Shown: positions 37,360 to 51,000, numbered from the stretch's first letter. The stretch: DNA of 64,000 nt from Carallia brachiata (GCA_021464245.1 JADCRB010000042.1:868001-932000); one strand, 5' to 3'. The notes: generated by a model from the letters alone, not told the origin. Made by a program: numbers and translations.

Positions 37360-37552
37360 AGAAGCAGCCCTAGAATTATTAACATCACCCCTATTCACTG
37401 CACTTTGCACGTTCCCACATACAGGTCGTTTACTCTTGCATATTGTCTAATAGACTGTTTCGGCCTCCACAACACAATTGTAGCAAGGCATACAAGCCAA
37501 TGGGAGCTTCCTCTCCTTTTTTTATTTCATCCGCCGCAAATGAACCTAAAAC

Positions 37553-38020
37553 CACTGTTGTCAGAACCGGACCGGACCGGCCGGTCAGACCGGTTGAACC
37601 GGGGACCGGCCGGTGGTCCGGGCCGGTTTTGGTAAATTTTGAAGGGTGACTCGGACCGGTCAAAACCAGAAAAAATCGGTCAAAAACCGGTCAAAACCGT
37701 TAAAAACTGGTGAAAACCGGACTGGTTGAACCGGTCCAATAAAATTAAAAAATTCATAAATTACAATTTGACCCCAAATGTTATTTAAATTATAATTTAA
37801 GCATTAAATTTAATTTAAAAGTTCAATTTAGTCCTAAATCTATTAAAAATTTCAATTTCATCCTTAAAATTAGAAAAATTAATATTTAATCACTATTTAT
37901 AAATATTATTTTTATAATTACTTTTATACACATATATATTATTAAATACCGGTTCGACCGGTTGAACCTTGACCCACTAATGTTTTCGGTTCGATGACCG
38001 GTCCGGTTCTGACAACCTTG
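37553..38020. mobile_element. hAT-type MITE nested in the Harbinger element
   Basis: 468-bp element flanked by the perfect 8-bp duplication CCTAAAAC (37545-37552 and 38021-38028). Its ends are inverted: left CACTGTTGTCAGAACC and, read inward from the right, CAAGGTTGTCAGAACC, followed on both sides by GGACCGG. The arms hold many short palindrome-like ACCGGT/GGTTCAACCGGTC motifs; the centre is AT-rich and non-coding. 8-bp duplications and CA...TG-type ends fit the hAT superfamily. It inserted after the Harbinger copy, between its two genes, without disrupting either. Confidence 0.88.
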
Positions 38021-39567
38021 CCTAAAACAACAAAATTTTTTGTTAATGACATTTAACAACCAAAAACAAAGTCATTACCACATTTTTTATTCATGAATGT
38101 AAACTGAAGTCTATCCTCAATATCACTCTATATTCATTTCAATTCCCAACTAACAAAAATCATGCAAAAAAAATCCTATTTACCCATTCTACATTTATGC
38201 CTCGTCATTTGATGGTGCAACTCAAGTTATAACATACACTTGAGTGATAAAATCCCATGGACATCTACAGCTATTTGAGTAAATGAGATACGGGCCAATT
38301 TCTTGCGCATTCCAGTCAGCTATTTATATGCCATGTTTATGGTTTTTTGTCATCTAATTGCCGTTCCAAACTGGATTGTTATACATGCAATGTCACATCA
38401 TCTAAGTTTCCGAGATAACCAAATAAGTAATAATGAAGAATTACTTGTTGATTTAGTAAAATAAACGGAAATGGACGTTGGAGCATGATAATAATCAACG
38501 TGAGCTTGGCCCGGCAAGTGACTATAGTCATATTTGCTAAAACCTTAGAGCATGCGTGGAGCTGAATGATGATGAAAATTTGCATCTTCAATGTACTTAC
38601 GTAGTAGAAGGATGGAAGTAGACATACGCATGCACTTGGGGCCTTAGGAGTAACCAATTAGATTACATAGGTTCATCTATAGAGAGCACCGATGGTAGTT
38701 TCCATTTTTTAGAGAACAAGCTAAGGTCTTGGCTATAGCTTTAGTAAGCAAGTAGAGATTTTATCTAACCAATCTATGTCTATCATCCTTGGAATATAGG
38801 TATAATAACCTATTGTCCAATAAAGTATCATTTTTTTATTTAGAAAAATAGGTAAAACTGTAAGTTTTTATTTTTTTTTAATGAAATAATAAATCTGGTT
38901 TTTTTTTTCCAGTTAATAGTATTTATGAAATTTCATTTACATATTATAAATCATATAAGTTTGTCTACTAATTACTGTATGTGGAAAAATACAGTACATA
39001 TTATTGAATATAAACTCTTGTTTACATTTTTTGGTCCAATACATTAATTTTAAATGTAAAAAAAAATATTCATTAAGTTGTGATGCATTTATGCTACTAA
39101 CTGGTGGAAACCATGTAATTAATATTTTTTTCATGTATTTGGTTTCTTCAAATTAGTGCGCATTATATTGTTCTTCACAATGGAGAGGGCACAGTTGACA
39201 GGCAAAATCGAAAGATTGTCAACATCAAAAATTATAGTTACCAAGAGCAGACTCCGGGAGTGCACGTAAAGTGCTACACAGCAATATCTCATGTAAGAAT
39301 GTGATTTCTGCATAAAAAAATTTATTAATTCACATTGTCAAGTTGGCTAAGCAAATTTTTTTAATAAATTTGCCTAAAATAATTGCTGGGAAAATCAAAC
39401 TGAAATGCAACCCGAATACTATAACAAACATATATAAGACGAATTATGATAACAATAAAAGGTCACGCCCATAGAATATTTATGACTAAACCTACAAATG
39501 TTATGCAATAAACTAGTTAACATTGTCAGAGATATTGTGTAAAGGGGAATTCCAACAACTGGATTAT

Positions 39568-40968
39568 TTAATTATAATGATAATCCTGCCACATTTGTTC
39601 TGCAATAGCATCTCGCAAATGCACGGCTTGCCTATATTCCAATTCAGAAGTACTGGCTCCTTCCACATCCATATCATTTTCTTCCGCCTGTAGCAGCTCT
39701 CTATCAACTTCATCGATCATGCTTTCATCCGGATCAACCCCCATTAAGAAATTATGAATGATGCAACACACTAATATGATTTCAGTCGTTGTATCCAATG
39801 CGTGATGGGGCTCATTACCACTAGATATAATTGGGAATCTTTTTTTCAACACACCAAATGCCCTCTCAATAACATTGCGCAGTGAAGCATGACGATGGTT
39901 GAATAGTTCTTTAGCATTTTGCGGACCAAGCCTTGAGTGCTCTTTCAAGTGATAACGGACACCTCGAAATGGTGTAAGCAATCCACCGCGTAATGGGAAG
40001 CCCGCATCGCCTAGATAAAATTTTCCTAAGCAAAATAAAGCCTCACGTTATTATTCAAATTATTAAACATTTTCATATTTTCAGCTTAGTTATGTATCAT
40101 TACCTCTTGGAATGACAAGCTTGTCATCTTTTGTTAGTGCATTTTTAAATATTCTAGAATTAGAAGCGGTCCCTTCCCAACCAGCCAACACGTATGTAAA
40201 TTTCATATCAAATGTGCAACAGGCCAAAACATTTTGGGTGGGCCAATCCTTCCTTCCACGATATTTAGAAGCATCTGCACGTGGTACTTTGACTCTAACA
40301 TGAGTTCCATCAATTGCTCCTACACAATCCTGTGTAACATGGACAATATATTGACAAGCATCTTAGAATTTAATGAGTTATTTACGGATATATCTATTAT
40401 TTATAGTTCAAAAAGTGGAATGTAATTTAATTACCTTGAAATATGGATAGAATCTAGAATTGCTTATGATCTGTGGTGACACCTCTAATCCACTCGGTTG
40501 TCTAAGAAATTCAGCCTCTAAAAAGATCACGGCACGTAAGACGTTGTGAAAATGTCGACTAACAATCTCCGTCGAACGACTCCAATAAAATTTTAAAGGA
40601 CGATATTTCCAGTCTTGACCTAATACGTGCAAGAATTTAGCAACTTGCTCTTCCATTGTTGACAAGCGGAAGTCTTTTATGTGGCCTCGTGATCTTAATA
40701 GTTCACAAAATTGAAGGAAGGCGTTTTGGCCTATGTGCACTATCTCTCGACAAGTCTGTTCATTTTCAGTAAGTTGTTCCATCAACTGTTGCCATCTACG
40801 ATTTCGTTCAAGATATTTATGACATAACGGTTCATCAAGCAATAGTGCCTGACACTCCATTAGGTGTAAGGCGTGGACAATATAGCATATCAGTTGAACC
40901 ACAACAATTTTACGTTGTCGTTCCCAATTGGCAACAAAGCTGATCCATTTATGCCTTACAACAGCCAT
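39568..40968 (-). CDS. PIF/Harbinger DDE transposase, intact, three exons
   Basis: Exons 40435-40968, 40104-40329 and 39568-40025 join in frame with GT-AG borders (1218 nt, 405 residues). The N-terminal 178 residues carry the helix-turn-helix-like region (MEEQVAKFLHVLGQDWKYRP, RSTEIVSRHFHNVLRAVI). The DDE_Tnp_4 nuclease has all three catalytic acids: Asp185 in CVGAIDGTHVRVKVPRADA, Asp260 in FYLGDAGFPLRGG, and Glu307 in LRNVIERAFGVLKKRFPI. Conserved blocks RKDWPTQNVLACCTFDMKF and VLAGWEGTASNSRIF lie between. The C-terminal end is acidic (EENDMDVEG) and closes RDAIAEQMWQDYHYN. No stop or frameshift is seen, and spacing of the catalytic residues is normal for the family. In the cell it would cut the TIRs of this element and related MITEs, assisted by the Myb-like protein. 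Confidence 0.93.
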
Positions 40969-43372
40969 TCTTCACTGATGTTCCATATTATCTCTGAAAA
41001 TGCTCCACCCAGTTTGAATATGGGGGACATCGATAACATGCCCCATATGTTTATCAAGCAAGAGCAGGTCATCGGCTTCCATATTGATACCGACATTTTG
41101 TTCAATATCCATCTACTTAAAATTAACACCCATAAATAAATGCAATGCACATTTGAATAGAGATTGTCAACTACAAATGGATGACCATCCCATGGAATGC
41201 AAGAAAAAAAACAAAGAAAATTATCATAGTGACAAAGACATAGAAAAGAAAAAGCAGCCAGAGCACTTTTGCAAGTGCAGGAACAACAAAGTGTATGTTC
41301 CCAGTCACGAATAACATTTTTTTTTTGGGATAACATTTATTTAAATTGGAATTTTCGCAAGGTTCAATTAATATGCCATACTACGATGTCATAAGTTGGT
41401 AGGAAGTCCATCAGCTTATTGACCATGAATGTAGTAACAATATCGCAGAATAAGTAATGAGCGAAATAGATTGATACCACTTGTATGCGTTGATACTAGC
41501 CACCCACTATCTACTTGCTTTCTGCATCCAAACTGCAACTGATTCATACAGTTTTGAGAGGACAGTGAGTATGACCACTGAAAACCTTTTCGGATTAGAT
41601 GTAGTCACAGGGAGTAGTTCTTGGCAGCAAGATCACCTTAATGTAACCTAATGCCTGCCAGATATTAGGAGAAGATAATGACACATGCTAGAGACGTCCA
41701 TCAGCTAAACAAGCACCAAGAAAGTAGTGGATAATCTGCCAGCTAGTAGAAAAAGTAAAAATTTGATCACAAATACACTACAACATTTGAAAAGCACATA
41801 CAAATTTCCAACCAATTGGGTCATATCACAGAATCATGCAATTAAATTTAAACTTTGGTCAACCCCAAATTGCACGTAACATTTCCATGACCCCACTAAA
41901 GTTACTCCTAAACAAAAGCAGCAACTGTAATTGGAACTCTAGTGGCTTTTCAGATTGTGCATATGTGATCATTTGGGCAACATAGTTGGAAAATAATTGC
42001 TACACTTTCCATGAGAACTGCCTACCTATACATACTATCTTATTTGCTCAAACTTCTTAACTTGCAAAGAAAACTTCTAAATAAAACGTGTACATTACCC
42101 ACAGGCATTTGTTTACCTCTTTATCCTATTACGTCTTTGTGTAACACTAGATAATTATTAGCCAATTTTCAGTCTTAACTGCAAACAAAATCTCGAACGG
42201 TTGATGACTACACCCCAACGTTGGTTCACCTCTTCCTTCCTTTGCAGCGCATCCGATTTATTTTCCCCATTGACTTTGGAAGGTCACAAGCATAGATAAT
42301 GTACAAAGACATTGCTAAGGTAATGCGAAGGCTTTACTTTTTTTTTTTTTTTTAAATCAATGTCTTTGTGCAAGCTAATAGGGATAACCCAACTTCAGCT
42401 ACAAAACTCCCGGTTCATAACTATGTCAGTGAAATTGGTGCTACTAAACTATAAACGTTGACTATACACGAATCTACCTCTAATAAGTTCAAGGCATAAA
42501 AAATCATGCAATATCTCATCAATGTAGTTGAGACGATCTTGGACGTCCAACCTCAAGGCAACAATTTGTTGCTGTAATGGTGCAACTCGACTTCATTTTC
42601 ATTTGTACTGAACTTTCTCTCCTATCACTCCACAACAAATGAGTGTTTGGCTATCTGCTTCTATTTCAAATGTCTTTCCTTTTCTCCGCTCTAGTTACGG
42701 AAGACAAAGGCAAAGACTAACCGAAACAGAGAGAGGCAAAACCCAACCCATTAACACATAATTTCTGTCAACTAGAGCGGAGATTAGAGCTCAATATGTG
42801 GCACCATAAACTTAAGAAAGAGAGAGGTAACAACCATCCCAAAATGAGAATTTTTTTCAAAAGAAAATGACAACGTATCGTGCTCTGTTAACCCAAGAGC
42901 CAAAAGAAAAACGAAATCAAAATAAACCCAACAAAATTATATTCAAAATTGAAGGCTCACCACACTTAATCCATCTGGCTCTGCTTTGGGCTGTGGAGAG
43001 AGAGAAAGAGAGCATCACCGAAAGTGAGAGAGGATGGACACTGTTACAGGTTGCTCTGCTCCCAAGGAAGACGATGTTCACGCCCAAAGTGAGATTCGAC
43101 CCTTCTTCTAAAATCTGATGGCAACTTTTTTACAGCTACAGCAAACTGATTTGCCCTTGATTTGACAAGTCAATCCAAAGGCGAATCTCGTAGCAGAGGC
43201 ATGGCATCACGTCTCCGTTCTCAGAGCTTTTGAACATTGTGCTGAGGGTATTGCAATCTTTTTACTGTAGTAATGGTCCTGACATCCAAATTTTCTCCCC
43301 GATTTGGAGTGATAATTCGTACCGTACGGAATTGCTCTCACTTTCGCTTGACATTCTTTCCCCTCTGACTGC

Positions 43373-43466
43373 AACTGCACTCCAAACAGTGGAAAATGAG
43401 TTTCTACCTTAATTTTCTTTCTCTTCCCTTTCTTTCTCCTACATTCTCTCCACTCCAAACAAAGTG
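43373..43466 (-). repeat. Harbinger right-end subterminal TTTGGAGTG repeats
   Basis: The terminal CACTTTGTTTGGAGTG has internal relatives about 75 bp inward: CTGTTTGGAGTGCAG (43372-43386). A further CACTCCAAAT-like copy lies near 43300-43309. Such repeated subterminal motifs are where Harbinger Myb-like proteins are thought to bind; the role here is inference. Confidence 0.5.
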
Positions 43467-43469
43467 TTA

Positions 43470-46400
43470 AAGTCTTTTTCTGTCCTCATTGGGTCGTGAA
43501 ATGGAAATAAATTTCATTGTCCTTTCATCGAATTTCTCTATATCTTCCTTCCTGCCAACCTACAATCACAAAATAATATTTTATGAAAAAAAGCAATAGA
43601 AATGAAGGCAAAACACTAAGCATAAAAGAAATAAAAAATAAAAAAATAAAAAAAGAGGAAGGCAAGGACACTTGGGCGGCAGCTTCCAGCTCCACAAAAG
43701 GGGGTATGACACTAAATTGAAAATTTGGAGGATGCTAATGTTGCAATGGAATACTAATATACAATGCCTTTATTTTATTTTAGTCTCATTAATTAAGAAA
43801 AATAAAAGTTCTTGAAAACGTTACACTATCATGTCTCTATTTTTGAATGCCTTTTAAAAACATATCTATAACTGATATATTACATGTAATTGGTAATTAA
43901 TCATTTGTTTAATTACATGTAATTATTGTGGTATTATTACTTTTTTTGAAGAAGTGGTATTAATATTATTTATGTTAGTCATTAAAAAGAGTTAAATAGA
44001 ATAGTAAACATATAATTTTTAATAATCTGAAATTTGTCATATAAATTAAAATTTTAAAATAACAAATGCAAATAAGGAAGTTAATTGAATATGAGGTCAG
44101 AAAAGAACATACAGACTAAAAAAATTCACTGAGTGGAGGAGAGAAGAAGAAGGGAATGAGTAATTGAGTGGGAGATCCTGATCAACTATGGATGTCTTCA
44201 AACATCAACTTCCAAATTTAGAGTACGGAGGTTGATGCTATGACTTTAAATAAGTAAATATGACATTTTAATAGATATAATGTACATAAATTGTTATAAT
44301 ATTACTGTTATGATAGCATCAATTACAATTATTTTGACCACAATGATAATGCAATTAATCACTTTAGAATAATTATTTCAGTGCAATTACTGACAATAGT
44401 AACAATTGTAATGATAATAATTGTAAATCCTAATTTATGGAGAAGAAAAATAGTGCATTGACATTAAAGTTGGAAATCGTAATTTATGGTAATATGCATA
44501 ACTGGTCTTAGTTTTCAGAAAAGTTTGAAAATCATTTATGCCAATACCTTTTAAGAAATAACTAATGCCAAGGAATGATAATTAATCATAATTTGGGAAT
44601 TTGAAATTTTGAAAATTTATCATTAATCATAATATGACATAATAACAATTTTGCTGTTATGATACCAATAACGTCAATTTTTTTTGGTCATGATGACAAT
44701 ACAATTAATCACTTTGGAATAATTATTCCATTAGTAACAATTGTAATGATATCAATTGTAAGGTGTTTGACCAAAGTAAATGTTTATTAGAATTATTATC
44801 ATTAATTATGACAATTATAATAATTGTCCTGGTATCAATTGTAACTTTTTTAGCCAAAGTGAATATTTATTAAAATTATTATCATTAATTATTTTAATTT
44901 TATAATATTATTATTACATCGTAATTATTGTCATTAATTCATCTTTAATTGCATATATTAATATTTTCCTCCAATCTCGCATGGTAATTGAATATGATAT
45001 TTCAAATGGTAATTTAAATGTTTATCTATTTATTTCGTTTATTCTTTTATGTATTTCACTGAGGTATCATATATATATCAACATTATAAAGGAAAAGACA
45101 GATAAAGCTTCCCAAATAAAAAAATTGAATCAAAAAAACTGAATGAAATTCTAATATTAAATTTATATTAATTTCCTTCCTTTCCATTACGCCTCGATTA
45201 ACTTCCCCCAAAAAAAAAATTAATATGGGTAACTTTTTATAGTAATAATTAGGAAATGGGAAAAATTAATGAAGGAAATAATATTAACTTAATACCAATC
45301 AATTAATAAATTAAAAAATTATGCCAACTATTATAAATGGGATACACAATTCCGAAAAAAGTTGTAATCAATACTGGGAAATGAATGGGAATCTAGCATT
45401 AAATTTATGTTAATTTCCTTTCTTTCCATTACGCCCCCTTCATGTCAATTGGGGAAATTTCTCCCAAAAAAACACTGATATGAGTAGCTTTTTATAGTAA
45501 TAATTAGGAAAAGGGAAAAATTAATGAAGAAAATAATACTAAATTTAATTGACAACAATCAAAATAAGGAAACTATTGACCATATTCAATACCAATTATT
45601 CTGTCATAATTTTAAAATTCAAGGATTTCAATTCTTATATTGTGTGTTTGTGTGTGTGTGCATATTTAGGTAATTTAAAGTAATTTAACAAAAACTAAAG
45701 AATTGAGGCAACGACTAGGTAACTGATAGCTGCTCCAAAACCTTTGCAACGCTAATTGGTCTTATTCGGACACTCGGTCTCTCAAGATTGTCAACAGTGA
45801 TTGGTCTTATCGTTGCAATAAGAATTTGTCTTATAGGACACAACCTTTCAAGATTAGAATACTCTGTCACTTATGTCCTGTTCATTCAGTTTTCTTCGTA
45901 TGAGTTAACACTGCTTTTTCTTCATCTTTGAGTGGGGTCTTAGGCTAGATCAATGCAAGAACTGTATTTTCTTTCTTTGCTGGCCTTTTAGACTCCATAG
46001 TAGTAGCCGCATGTTTCCATGGTTGAATCTTCGAAGCATTTTTCCACGACTTTTGACTCACGCTCAAACTTTTTCTTGTCTATTTAATTAACCTTTAACT
46101 GATCGATTTCCTGAAGCTTCCAAAAGTAAAATTTCCAGTGGGTATGCGTGGAAATAGATGAAAGCAAGATTTCCAGCCGAAGAAGGGGCAGCGGTGCCAT
46201 GCTCTTGAAGATGAGTCAAACGAAGAACCATGCTCAAGATTTGCATGTTGCCATCTGATCTCTCCTCAAGCTTCCATGCTCTTGAAGATTTCCCATTTGA
46301 AGATGTGTCTGGGGCGCCAAAAGGGCACCTAAATCAAGTAAGAAAAAAAATTTAAATTAATCAAAAACCCAAACTCTTGTCCATTACTATTAAGTTTGGT

Positions 46401-47352
46401 GGAGAGAAAGATTGCCGGGGAGGTTGATAGAGAGAGATGGGGAGGTTAAGAAAGTAATTCTTTGTTATATAATTAGCATGGTTAAGAAAGTAATTCTTTG
46501 TTATATATTTAGCATGTAATTAAATTGCCGCTCATTTTGAAGAGTAGTTTTTCTTGACCTTTGGTAAAAATTATTTTATTGTAAACTAGATAACTGGGTC
46601 TGCAATCACTTAATAACATAAAAAACTAGAATTGCATTTAATTACAATGTTAGAAAAACTGAGAGTCTATCCATAAAATGTGAAGTTACAGCAAACATTA
46701 TGGGAAACTTTTTCTTGATAATAATAAAATATTTCTCATTAAATTTAGGGAGTAAAAAAAGAGAAATTTTTTCTCAATTACTTTTTAAAAAGTAAAATAA
46801 GAATAATTTTTTTTAGTTATTTATTTATAATATTGTTATTACATGGATAGTCTTTTCTAAAAAAATTGATGAATATACTGTATTATCATATGTTTTGATC
46901 ATATTATAATAACGATTATAATTTTTATAATAATTATTATATTTTTTGTAATAAAAATTAATAATTTATTTTTATATTATAAAAAATATATTTATTATAA
47001 TAAAAATTTATATTATTATAATATAATTGAAACATATAATAAAAATTATAAACCTACCTAACAACCCTATTCTTTTCTAAAAAACGCTTGTTCAGTGGTC
47101 CACAGTGAAATGACAGCTATTAGTAATGTATTTTATGTCAAACGTGTGAAACAAGATGGGCCCAAGCCCATGAAATATCTTAAATCAAGTCTATATACAT
47201 CCGTATGGATACACGTGTTGACCAACTAAGAGGTCCAAAATAGGCCGGACCATGCAAGAGGACTCAGATTGTTGTCAACCCAATCCGTACTCAGTTAGGA
47301 GGGCTGGCTAGGCTAGATCCGTACTCAGTTAGTAGGGCCGGCTAGGCTAGGC
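43470..47352. other. AT-rich intergenic DNA with decayed repeats
   Basis: No gene supported. Imperfect repeats: ATAATTATT / AGTAACAATTGTAATGAT-type blocks at about 44300-44420, 44690-44760 and 44800-44890. A pair at 45148-45295 and 45393-45545 shares TTCCTTTCCATTACGCC and TTTTTATAGTAATAATTAGG. An exact 36-bp tandem pair is at 46445-46516. 45700-46440 is less repetitive but has no coding signal. Confidence 0.55.
46445..46516. repeat. 36-bp tandem duplication
   Basis: Two adjacent copies of a 36-bp unit beginning GTTAAGAAAGTAATTCTTTG differ at one position (TATAATT versus TATATTT). Confidence 0.9.
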
Positions 47353-47355
47353 TAA

Positions 47356-48013
47356 CACTCTGTTTAGAATGCGAAAAGAATGAGAAGAAAAAGTGAAAAG
47401 AAAGAAAATGGAAAGAAAGAAAGTGAAAGAAAAAAATATAATTTTTTTATATTATTTAGAGTGATAAGAAAAATATTAGAAAAGAAAGTTGAGAAAAAAT
47501 AGTAATATATTTAGATATAAAAAAAATAAATTTTTTTTTAATTATAAATAACAAATTTATCCCTATTTTACTTACAATTTAACTACATTTTTTTAACTAA
47601 TGTTAGTTATTATTTTTTTATTTTCTAAAATCTTAATTTACATATTTATATAATATATAAAACTAATGTGCATGTGTGATTTGTATACATATGTGATTTG
47701 CAGATTCTAAGTTTTTTTGTTCAAATATTGTACACATGGCTATCATTAGGCTAATAGAAAATGAGAGCCGACCAAAATTGACGAGGGCGATTCTGTAAAT
47801 ATAATGTATATTTAGATATTTTTTGATAGTTTTCTCTTACTTTCTTTCTAATTTGAGAAGAACAAAATTTATGTGGTCCGCATCAATTTTCATCTACCTT
47901 TTCTTTACTTTTCACTCCCTTTCATTCATAAATTTACTCCAAATAATTGAAAGTTTTGATTTTCTTTCTTTTCTCATTCTTTTTATCCTAATCACTGCAC
48001 TCCAAACTAAATG
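47356..48013. mobile_element. 658-bp MITE of the same Harbinger terminal family
   Basis: Flanked by TAA on both sides (47353-47355 and 48014-48016). Left end CACTCTGTTTAGAATG; right end read inward CATTTAGTTTGGAGTG, matching at about 11 of 16. Its first about 350 bp aligns by eye with the left arm of the 35,099 element, including GTGATAAGA and the TAAAACTAAT-TG-TGTGAT stretch. It has no transposase, so it is probably a non-autonomous derivative or relative of the same family. The right arm is less similar. Confidence 0.8.
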
Positions 48014-48016
48014 TAA

Positions 48017-51000
48017 GAGTTCCTCTTTTGAAACTTTTGGATTGGAAGAAAAAAACTATTAGACAGGAAAAATAATTGAAAAAATAATTGACATGTAAAA
48101 AATGTATAGTGATTAATTTAATATTATGTGTAATTGATTAATTAATAATTATAATAAAAATAAATATTTTGTAACATATATTGATGAATCTGTTACACTA
48201 ACTAATTAATTAATTAATTAATTACTTTTCATCAACTTTGCGTCTGACTTTTTTATGCCAGAGACTCTTTTGGATTTTAGTACTGTAGTACTTTGGAGAT
48301 GTCATACGAAATTTGCTTTCTCACCTACAGCCATTGGCTTTATAGCCACTAAGTCGGTCGGGGCATTGGGGGTTTATATTGAATAGATTTAGGGGCAGAT
48401 TTGTATTCAATTTATCGATAATATACTAAATAATTTTTTATTTATATTTAATTTATTATATAACTGAATTCATTTCATTTAATTCACAAGTAACCAATTG
48501 AATTAAATTGATTTTGATGAATTACACATAATTAAAAAAAATTATAATTTTCTTTAATTTTTAGTCATTATTAATCATTGAATTTATAAATATTTTAATA
48601 AAATAATATATTTATGTCATTAGTTGCAATGTAGAGCACGTTATATTTAGAGAATAATATACAATTGGGATTCAAGATCTCCCCAAAAAAAATGCAATTG
48701 TTCTGTATACATCTTCTACATTCATCAGTGTCTTTCTTAACAATCTCTTCAATTAGATGAATATTCTTCGCTTATTAAATTTACGACCGCTACCCAGAAA
48801 AGAGAACAATTGAAGTTCACTGCATTTTTACTTTCCAGTACTACTTAAAAGCACGGTTCCACATCGGCAAGGATCTGTTTGCCGACCTAATGATAATTTG
48901 TGGGATCAATGCTGCTGCACTCTCTATTTTGTTTGTGTTTTCACAAACAACATAGTAACAACCTGTTACTTGCATTAATTGGTAAACTTATGATTTGCAG
49001 AACTTACACAATTAGCAATATATATATATATATAATATAAGGAGTGGATTGAGTCGAATTTGACGTGATTTTAAAACTTTCAATCTGCATCTAATTTGTT
49101 TCTAGCGAATTTTAAAATTTTAAAACTACGGTCAATCCAAATCTACGCAATTTTGGCAGATGTAAGTTCATACAGATTGAATTGGTTTAATTGAATCGGG
49201 TTGATCGATTTTTGACAGCTCTACCACCAAATACAAAACCCACAAAATTTGTTATTTTTACTTTTTTTTTTGTGTGAATATTACTAATACATAATTTTAT
49301 ATTATATAAATTTATCTTATTATTTTTATTGTAAATAAACTTAACTTATTATGCGATACAATATTATAAATTAATAATATTCACCGAAAAATGAGTCCCC
49401 TATAGTAATTATAGAAGAAACCCGTGGGCTTCCGTTCAGATTAATAATTTTTTTTCTTCTTAATCTTCTTCGTCTTTTTCTCCTTTTATAGTCTTATTAT
49501 TTCGGGAATTTTTCAAGATTAACTTTCTTCAATAATTCAATCCAAAACAGCTGGTCTCCGATGCATGTAGGCCTGCTCAATCTCTAAGATATTTGTGATC
49601 TCTTTATTGTGGCACCAAAATCATTTAGTGCAAGTTTCCTGCTCAACAGCAGCCAGAGATAACCGTTTTTCTTCCCTCTCCCTCGTCCACTTCACTAACG
49701 AAATCAAAAAATTGGTATAAAAAAAAAAAAATCAATCCTCTTTTCTTTCTTTTCATTTTCTTTGTTGTTGTTCATTTTTTTTTTTCCCACGATGGTTCCT
49801 ATCGTTTACGGTTACTTCGTTTTCCATTTGTACAAAATGGAAGTTGTGGGGAGTGAAGTTCCCCTTCCTGAGTTCGGTTTCCGTAGAATGCTTGTTTTTG
49901 TTGTCTTCCTTTTTATATAGACGACATTTTGTGACAATGGCGAAGAAATTTTATTTTATTTCTTCGTATGGCTATATTTTGCGATTTTAGTAGTAAAAGT
50001 TGGGTGAGTGATATATGATCAACTGTCAGCGACCAAGTAGTTCATAGATTAAGTTTTTGGTACCAAAAAAAAAAAAAAAAATCATAGATGCAGTCTTCAA
50101 TTTCAAGCAAAAGTCGATAAATATTTTTCTGGTCACTTGTTGTTAGTGTTCATTTGGATCCGTCCGACTGTAAAGGCATCTATGATCTAACTCAGCTTGG
50201 CGTTGAATTTGCCCCGGTGTTGCTCTACCCGCTGGCCTGTGCCTGACTTTTGATTACTGAACAAATTGTTAGCTCTAGTCTATAGTTAAGGTTCGGAGTG
50301 ATTTGTTAATTTTATTTTTTTTTAAATAAAATTTATTTATTATTTAATATTATATATTTATTTTTTATTTTTTATATTTAAATAAATATTATATATTATA
50401 TGATATAAGATTATAAGTAAATTATATTTAATAAAAATTATGAGTTAAAATTAGAAATCTCTTTTTTTTTGAAATTAAATAAATCATACATTGGATGATA
50501 TGGAAATGGAACCGTAATTATCTCCGCTGAATTCAACAGGTAAAGGGAATAGCATATTTAGAGGGTGTTTGGGTAAATTTTTGAAGAGGTGTATTTGTAT
50601 TTTTTTTTTCAAAAAGTAGAAAGATAAGTATTTGGTAAATTTTTTAGTACTATTATTTGATTATTTATTTTTTTTATATAATTTCTTAACAGAAACTAAT
50701 TGAAAAATAATTTAACGTTACTTTTTGGGTTATTTTTTACTTTTTAATATTAATAATAATTTATATGGACTAAATTACCCTTAAAGAATATTTATATAAT
50801 TTTATTATTATTTTTTACTTACCACATGAATTAGATATGTTAATCTATTTTATTAATATTTATAAAAATTCAATATTTTATTTTTTAATTACTCTCAAAT
50901 AATTTTTTTACTTCAATTTTCTTTAATATTGACATTTATAAAAAATCTCAAATATTATAATTTTTATCATCCAGTAAAAATTAATATTTTTTAAAAATTA

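Larger units (their letters stand above)
35099..43466 (-). mobile_element. Complete PIF/Harbinger DNA transposon, apparently autonomous
   Basis: 8,368-bp class II element. Left end CGCTTTGTTTGGAATG and right end (inward) CACTTTGTTTGGAGTG match at 14 of 16 positions. Both continue into purine-rich GAAAGAAA-type subterminal sequence. It is flanked on both sides by TTA (35096-35098 and 43467-43469), the target duplication of PIF/Harbinger. It carries, on the minus strand, a three-exon DDE transposase (39568-40968) and a two-exon Myb/SANT-like gene (36283-37359), the two proteins that autonomous members of this superfamily need. Both are free of stops and frameshifts. A hAT-type MITE (37553-38020) is nested between the genes. 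The left arm shares about 350 bp of similarity with the short element at 47356. No gene other than these two was recognised in the arms. Confidence 0.88.
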
